Part shown: positions 58,532 to 64,000 of the stretch, piece after piece
Layout: each line of letters begins with the position of its first letter
Numbering within the stretch: the stretch's first letter is position 1
Source: Pyricularia pennisetigena
Lineage: Eukaryota > Ascomycota > Sordariomycetes > Magnaporthales > Pyriculariaceae
Direction: 5' to 3'
Assembly (NCBI RefSeq): GCF_004337985.1
Contig: NC_043741.1
Span: 1,740,269-1,804,268 of the forward strand
Length of the DNA stretch: 64,000 nt
Translations under genes and position numbers: made by a program
The notes under the pieces: model-generated
What the model was told of the DNA's origin: nothing
Database searches by the model: none
What the model saw: only the letters and a program-made list of their open reading frames with translations

Positions 58532-61500
58532 TTCGATGTTCACGCCGACCACTGAGCTGGCGGGTGGTCGTAGGTTGGGCGAAATTCAAGTGCCGCTTTT
58601 ACAGACGGCAGCCTCGGTCGGAGTGATCCGCACGAGTGTGTCAGTATCGGTACTTCTCTCTTCACCAAACACACCCTCTCTGTCAATCGGCCGGCCGCGA
58701 GCGATGGTCGAGACTGAAGTCCCTGGGGTGCGCTATGTTGTGAAAGGCAAAAAAAAGTTAGGATCCTAGCAACGATTGACTTTTTGTTTGGTGCAGTGGC
58801 GGCAGACTCCCTGCAGATCGGGGCAAAGACTGCTTGAGAAGCAGTCAAGCGGTCTGTATCAGGATCGGGCATTGAAAAAGATGATAGATAGCATAAAATC
58901 TGCCGCAGAAGGTAGCGGGGGGAGATAGGATGGAAAACCATGAACGTCGTTGTTGACGGTTCATTTGTTTTGGAGGGGATTTGTACGCACGCTCACGAAG
59001 GCCTCAAGATGCAGAACACCTCCAACGGGCTGCGACGGTAGAAGCTGCTGTTTTGTTGATGTCGCCGCAATAAAACCCGGGAGAATTGTTGTCACGTCTT
59101 AGAATGCAGAAAAATCGATTATGCGCGCTCGGCGGGAAAATCGCTTTCGGATTGCGTCGTCGGAAAAAAAAGCTGGAGCCGGCGAAGGCAACAGTGCTGA
59201 GTGGGGGAGTCTTTGCTACGTTGTGGTGCAGCGGCTGACGGCGGTGGGCTTCTGGAATTGAAGCTGACTTGGGTTGTTTGGGGCCCGGTGTTTATGGGAC
59301 TTGTCGCGTCAAATTTTTTTTTTTTTTTTCCTTTGTACGGGGTCGGGCTATGGCGACAGGTGAAAAGCTCGATTGCAAAATTTCACGCCTCCGTCGTCTT
59401 TGAAGATAAGCGCGTCAAATACAGGGAGTGGTAATTCTCAAGGTCACTACAAGCGCCGGATGTTAAGGATGTGAGTTTTCTCGTTTTGATTTTTTTTTTT
59501 TTTTTTCTGGGGAGATGGGTTGGCACGAGAATTGCCGGGTCGCCAGGTGTCGTCGGTTTTTTTTTCTCTCGCGAGGGGTGGGACGCACGGGGTAGCTGAG
59601 TCGATGCTGCACTTTGACACAGCGTAAAATATTCCAAGTGCGGAGCTTGGAAGTTTTGACTCTGTGAGGACGAAAAATCGTGATTGATGTCGCCGTTGAG
59701 AGTATCGTCAGATTTGGTGATGTTGGTATGTGTCGGCAACAACAGGTTCTCGAAGCGACGGGGGGGAAAGCGAGAGGAAGCAAAAGAAAGGCCGGCTTAG
59801 GCAGTGGTGGTGTTTCGTATCTTGGTGGGAGGGAGGCATGGAACTCTCCAAAGTGGAACCGACCGCCCTCCAACCGGGGGGTACGCCAGCGCCATGATTG
59901 GCTTCGATTCTTGGCTTGAGCCCCTCCCATTGCCCCGGCGGGTTCTTCTTTAGGTGTGTATTCTGTGGTAATAACCTGTAGCATGGAACAAAACTGAGCT
60001 TCATGCTAGGTAAGACGTTGACTTTCGGCGTACACCGCCATCATACGGAACATGAATGCTTTTTTTTTTTTTTTTGTCTACTTGCACTTTTAAGTCTTAT
60101 ACTTTGTCCAGACTCCTACCTGATTGAAATGTCAGGTGAAAAAAATCTCACACTATCGGGTTGTCTGTTTCTTGAATCGGCAGACACACACATCAATGCG
60201 ACACAGCATTAACCGAAGCCAGTCTAGCAGGAGTATTTCTCATCTGAGCCAACTTCTCTGTGATCGCGTGCCGCCTGCGAGCTCTTACCTGCCTCTTTGC
60301 TGCGTGACAATTAAAATCCACTCCATGTTGAGTCGTAGTCTCCCAATTTAACTGTTACCTTGCCTTGCCTTACCATGTACAGAATGAATCCCCTACTTCA
60401 ATGTGTACCTTCGGTACCTACCTAACTACCTACCTACCTGAATCTGAATGTATATGACCTAACCCTTAAGCCCATGGCACTTATTCCTCGCTATCGGCCG
60501 ATTCAGACACTTAAGTTAAGTACTTCATGCACCGCAAACTGGTCACTCGATTTGACTGCCTGCTTGCTTGCTGCTGGGTTACCTGTCTAGCTACGTAAAC
60601 GGGTTTTCATTTCTCTCCGCTGCAAGTCAGGCTGTTGATCGGTTTAATGTACTCGGTAAGGTGCCTGCCTAGCCGCTAGCTTTTGTTGCAATGCCTCGCG
60701 TAAAAAGCCCCGGGCAATGCTAACCACCGCCAACCTAACCGTCGCTAAAGGAAAACATCCCCAACAACAATGAATCTTCATGATTGGCTGGTCCGTTCGG
60801 CAGATAGGCAACCATGTATCATCTATCTGATGTTTACCGATATCAGCTCTCTACTGAATACGGGTCAGACCAGACAGCCCGCAGCCCTGGGCCGCCGACG
60901 GCCAGCCCATGAGGAGAGAAAAATTGGGTGTGTAGCTGGAACGGGAAGTTCGGAGGGGCCAAGACAGAGAAATTTGTCGATAAAAATACCTACCTGCCGG
61001 CTGGGTATGTATGGACGGATGGCATCAGATGGCCCCCATCAGTCGTCCCATCTCCTCATTCGTCTCTCTTGTATTGTCCCCCCTTACTAATTTACGAGGA
61101 GACACTAAGCAAGTACGTACTAAGTTACCCTACTAGCCAAGCAGATCGACTGCTTAGGTACGGCAACTAGCACTTGCTTACCCGTCAAGACCGATAGGCA
61201 TTGGCTGCGACCAAAGGTGCCGTTGAGTGCATTGGCCTTGTCACCGCTCCGCTGGGCAAACAAGGAAAACATTTCACCCTAATGCATATCGTAGTAGGCC
61301 TTTGAGTTGATTTTGCTGCCTTGATCTACCAGGGCCCTGACGTCTTTCCCGCCTCACTTTGATGTGATGTAATCATTGTTGTTTTGCACTGTACGGTAGG
61401 TAGTTGGATGAGGAGTGGTCAAGTTACCCAAAGTCACTGAGGGAAGGTAGGCCAAGGTAATAAAGAATGAATATTAATTGACATGGATTATTGCAGTATA

Positions 61501-61994
61501 ACTACATGGTCATGGGAGTGATCTGTAGCCTCACTCAATCTTTGACAGATGATCGCTGTACCTGTACGTGGTTTGGTGACAGCCCGCTTGACGTTGGTGG
61601 TATAACGAAGAATCCTCGAGGATAGGTGATAACATCATCCACTGGAGTATTGGTCCCCACCCCCTCACTTACTGTACTTGGCAACTGCTGCTTTCCGCTT
61701 TCTCTGTACTGTACGCACCAGGGGGAGGAGGGGCCCTGCTACGTAGTGTTACGCAGCGATAAAAATACAGTTCTTCTTTTCCTCGCTTCCAAGCCGCGGA
61801 TCCAGCGAAATACCACTTTTTGGAGCAAATATCCATCCATCCCCCCATTTGGGACTGGGCGACACGGTCGTTCCCCAAGCGGCTCTGGACCACCGCCTGC
61901 CCCCTCTCTTGCTCCTTGGGGGGAAACAAAAAACAAAGACAAAAAGCTGGATGATGCTTCATTAACGCGGGCAAAGGATACAAGTCCCCTTGTT

Positions 61995-62014
61995 NNNNNN
62001 NNNNNNNNNNNNNN
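61995..62014. other. Assembly gap (20 N)
   Basis: Twenty N immediately before a C19 run; probably a homopolymer-related break of unknown true length. Confidence 0.98.
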
Positions 62015-62033
62015 CCCCCCCCCCCCCCCCCCC
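62015..62033. repeat. C19 homopolymer at gap edge
   Basis: Nineteen C directly after the N run, interrupted first by A at 62034. The only long C tract in the window. Confidence 0.95.
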
Positions 62034-62975
62034 ACCATTGTTCCCAACAGCTTTTCTTTGCACTTTTGGCCCCTCCCCCTGAGATCGAGCAGCGTCGATC
62101 TGGGTCAGGGCCCGTTTTGTTGCAACCCCTCAAAGCTCTCTGTAGACACTAGCTGCTATTTAGAGACAAGTGTTTCAGCAATCCTCGGTCGTCGGGGACC
62201 ATGTATGACGACGTCCGCATCTCGATGGGAACAGAAGAAAAAAAGACGACCACGGGTCTGGTAATGCACCTTGTGCACTCCGTTTTCTGATTTATAATCT
62301 CGATTGCCAACGACAAGTGAAATTTTTCATCATTCTCAATTTTCTTTTACTTGCCGACAGGTGAAAAAAAAAAAAATCCAATGGTAATTTCACAATTATC
62401 GCAGGGTGCAACTTAAGCGACGCCATGTTATGCCAGCTATCCTATACTACCATGTTTATTTCGAGAATACAGAGAATACAAGTCATAAAAGCATATGCGG
62501 AACAAATCCCTGGCAAATACCCGTTGACGTGCTGCTGAAACGCCTCCAATTGAATAATACTTCCTGACACCAACAATCTCCAGGACGCAGGTAAAGAAGT
62601 AGAGAAAAGGGAGTAAGGAGCAAAACCAGAAAAACACAAAATGAAGAAACCGCTCGTAAAGGCCCTGCAGAAATCTCACCCCAAGTATACCCTTCGGTAA
62701 TACCGTCTGTAGCGTTCCAAGACGAAATCAAGACGAGGAATAAAAACAAAGAAATAAAAAAGACATACAGATGATGAATATGAAAAAAAAAGCAGTAAAA
62801 CCACAGCGCCAAAAAGAAAGCTAATTCTGGAGACACTCGAAAAGTAAAAGAAGATAGAAAAATGAGAGAGAGAGAGACATAAAGAGAGAAAAAAAAAAAA
62901 AAAACCAGACGCTGCTACTTTGCATTACTGATACAGCCCTGCTGGGAAATCCCCAAACTTCACGGCTCCTCCGCA

Positions 62976-64000
62976 TCATCGTCTCCTAGCCGACGTTCTC
63001 ACCCCCTTCCTGTGCCTGGCACTACTGCTACTCCTCTTCCGTGTTGACAGCATAGGTCCGCTGCTGCTTGCGTTCACTGGTGACGCAGTAATAGTGCTGT
63101 CCTCGACGTCAAACTCGAGCCCGTTGAGCTCCTCTTCGTCCATATCTGTAAGGTCCTCGCTAAGGCTGCGGACCGCATCCCGTCCTGCCCACTTGTCCTC
63201 GGCTGCAGAAGTTCCGTCGACATGAAATGATTTCAAATACCACGGAAGCCCACCGTCGGTAAGTACGTCAGCGGGACCGGAAGCCCCTCCGGCACCCAGG
63301 CCACCGTTGGACTGCGGCGGCGTGAGCGGGCCAGGCTGTGGACCCGACGGTAGTGGAGCATGCATGTAGTTGCTGTCCGCCGGCGGCGTACCTGATTGCT
63401 TGGGAGTTCCGTTGGTCAGATGCACTTCGGGTTTGGTGAGGTCGGTTGGTTGATTCTCCTGTCCTGCAACCGACGACGTTGACGAGGCACAGCCGTTGAC
63501 CTCGACAGCATTGCCGACGCCCGAGGTGTCCACTTCGATATTACCGGCGTCATCAACAGCCACGTCGATCTGCATCCTGTCGACATCGGCCTGAGCTTCA
63601 CCATGATGCGCCGTCCGGGTCTCATGATCGGCTACTATAATCTGACCGGCATCGACGTCAGGGGCGTCCACCATTGCGACCTCTCCACTATGCTCTGGCG
63701 CAACGTTTTCGTCCTGCAAGACCGTGATCGATGCTTGTCTAAGCTCGAGGCTAGCTTCCAGCATGCCCTCAAGCTCCTTGACGAGCTTTTCGAAAGGTTT
63801 GTTGGCAATGTCTGCTTCAGCATGGAGAGCTGTTTCGAGCTGGGGCTGGACCGCTTTGAGAATCCTTTTGCCCAGTCGTTTGCGGTCCCTAGCCTCTACG
63901 TAGCCGGAGCCTTGTTTGGATGGAGAAACATCAACTGGATCTCCCTCTTCTGGTCTGTCTGCCAATTCAACTGCATCTTGCTTGATTGGGCTTGAGTTGA
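62976..64000 (-). CDS. Acidic Ser/Pro-rich protein, C-terminal part (5' end outside the window)
   Basis: The frame is open from the TGA at 62976-62978 to the right edge at 64000, about 340 codons, with no ATG in a plausible place; the start lies beyond the window. It begins in sequence such as ARDRKRLGKRILKAVQPQLE, then a helical stretch (ANKPFEKLVKELEGMLEASL), a long Asp/Val/Asn-rich disordered part and a Pro/Gly segment. A compact motif follows near the end: GLPWYLKSFHVDGT ... KWAGRDAVRSLSEDLTDMDEE, then ELNGLEFD. The tail is Ser/Arg/Lys-rich (STRKRSSSSARHRKGVRTS), suiting a nuclear protein. I believe the WYL..F..DGT/ LSEDLTDMDEEEL block recurs in fungal chromatin-type proteins but cannot name the family. 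Confidence 0.75.
   Translation of the reverse strand, partial: NSSPIKQDAVELADRPEEGDPVDVSPSKQGSGYVEARDRKRLGKRILKAVQPQLETALHAEADIANKPFEKLVKELEGMLEASLELRQASITVLQDENVAPEHSGEVAMVDAPDVDAGQIIVADHETRTAHHGEAQADVDRMQIDVAVDDAGNIEVDTSGVGNAVEVNGCASSTSSVAGQENQPTDLTKPEVHLTNGTPKQSGTPPADSNYMHAPLPSGPQPGPLTPPQSNGGLGAGGASGPADVLTDGGLPWYLKSFHVDGTSAAEDKWAGRDAVRSLSEDLTDMDEEELNGLEFDVEDSTITASPVNASSSGPMLSTRKRSSSSARHRKGVRTSARRR

Larger units (their letters stand above)
58532..62975. other. Gene-poor 4.4-kb stretch
   Basis: The left end is the PP1 promoter and leader. A G/C-skewed, T-tract-rich zone runs to about 60000. Tandem TACC/TACCT tetramers and pentamers lie at about 60400-60440. A 20-N gap next to C19 sits at 61995-62033. 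The right end should hold the 3' UTR of the partial gene at 62976. No ORF is convincing; the longest (61626-62264) crosses the gap and is low-complexity. Confidence 0.55.

Noticed and set aside
61626..62264. 212-codon ORF crossing the 20-N gap
   Set aside because: Includes N and the C19 tract (poly-Pro); frame continuity across the gap is meaningless.

Overview
The window is nuclear DNA of a filamentous ascomycete. The evidence is short GT-AG introns (about 60-300 nt, donors such as GTAAGT and GTATGT, CTAAC-type branch sites), serine-rich fungal proteins, and strict eukaryotic housekeeping genes such as eIF3a, PP1, Cwc22, Tim8 and uL23. The fungal-type G-protein gamma subunit, BCAS3-domain protein, WSC protein and GH1 enzyme point to Sordariomycetes. 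Magnaporthales is my best guess from protein similarity recalled from memory; it was not tested. There are three runs of N (2048-2142, 31841-31964, 61995-62014), so this is a draft assembly.

Layout. 0-13.5 kb: a BCAS3/WD40-like autophagy-related protein (+), DPM2 (-), the splicing factor Cwc22 (+) and a Ran1/Ksp1-type kinase (-). 13.5-21 kb: a gene-poor stretch, of which the first ~1.6 kb is probably the leader of the kinase gene. 21-32 kb: enolase-phosphatase E1 (+), 25S rRNA methyltransferase Bmt2 (-) back to back with ribosomal protein L25/uL23 (+), Tim8 (-), an unrecognised 378-residue protein (-) and a NIPA-type magnesium transporter (+). 32-42 kb: an acyl-CoA synthetase-like AMP-binding enzyme (-), an intracellular GH1 beta-glucosidase (-), 4 kb without a clear gene, and a GFA/CENP-V-fold protein (-). 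43-58.5 kb: a secreted protein with two WSC domains (-), eIF3a (-), the heterotrimeric G-protein gamma subunit (+), a SelW/Rdx-family thioredoxin-like protein (+) and the PP1 catalytic subunit (-). 58.5-63 kb is gene-poor, and a 5'-truncated acidic protein gene (-) runs off the right edge.

The genes do not form one pathway. The window is a mixed housekeeping region: translation and ribosome biogenesis (eIF3a, uL23, Bmt2), RNA splicing (Cwc22), signalling (PP1, Ran1 kinase, G gamma), organelle import and glycosylation (Tim8, DPM2), and small-molecule metabolism (methionine salvage, acyl activation, glucoside hydrolysis, Mg2+). The only functional pairing visible in the layout is bmt2/rpl25, which share a 428-bp divergent promoter.

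I found no convincing transposon, tRNA, rRNA, CRISPR or secondary-metabolite cluster, and no clearly new multi-gene system. The most unusual observations are gene-structural: DPM2 and eIF3a each appear to have a first coding exon consisting of the ATG alone, and several other genes have very short first coding exons. Exon coordinates were worked out by hand from splice consensus, reading frame and family conservation; they have not been checked with transcripts.
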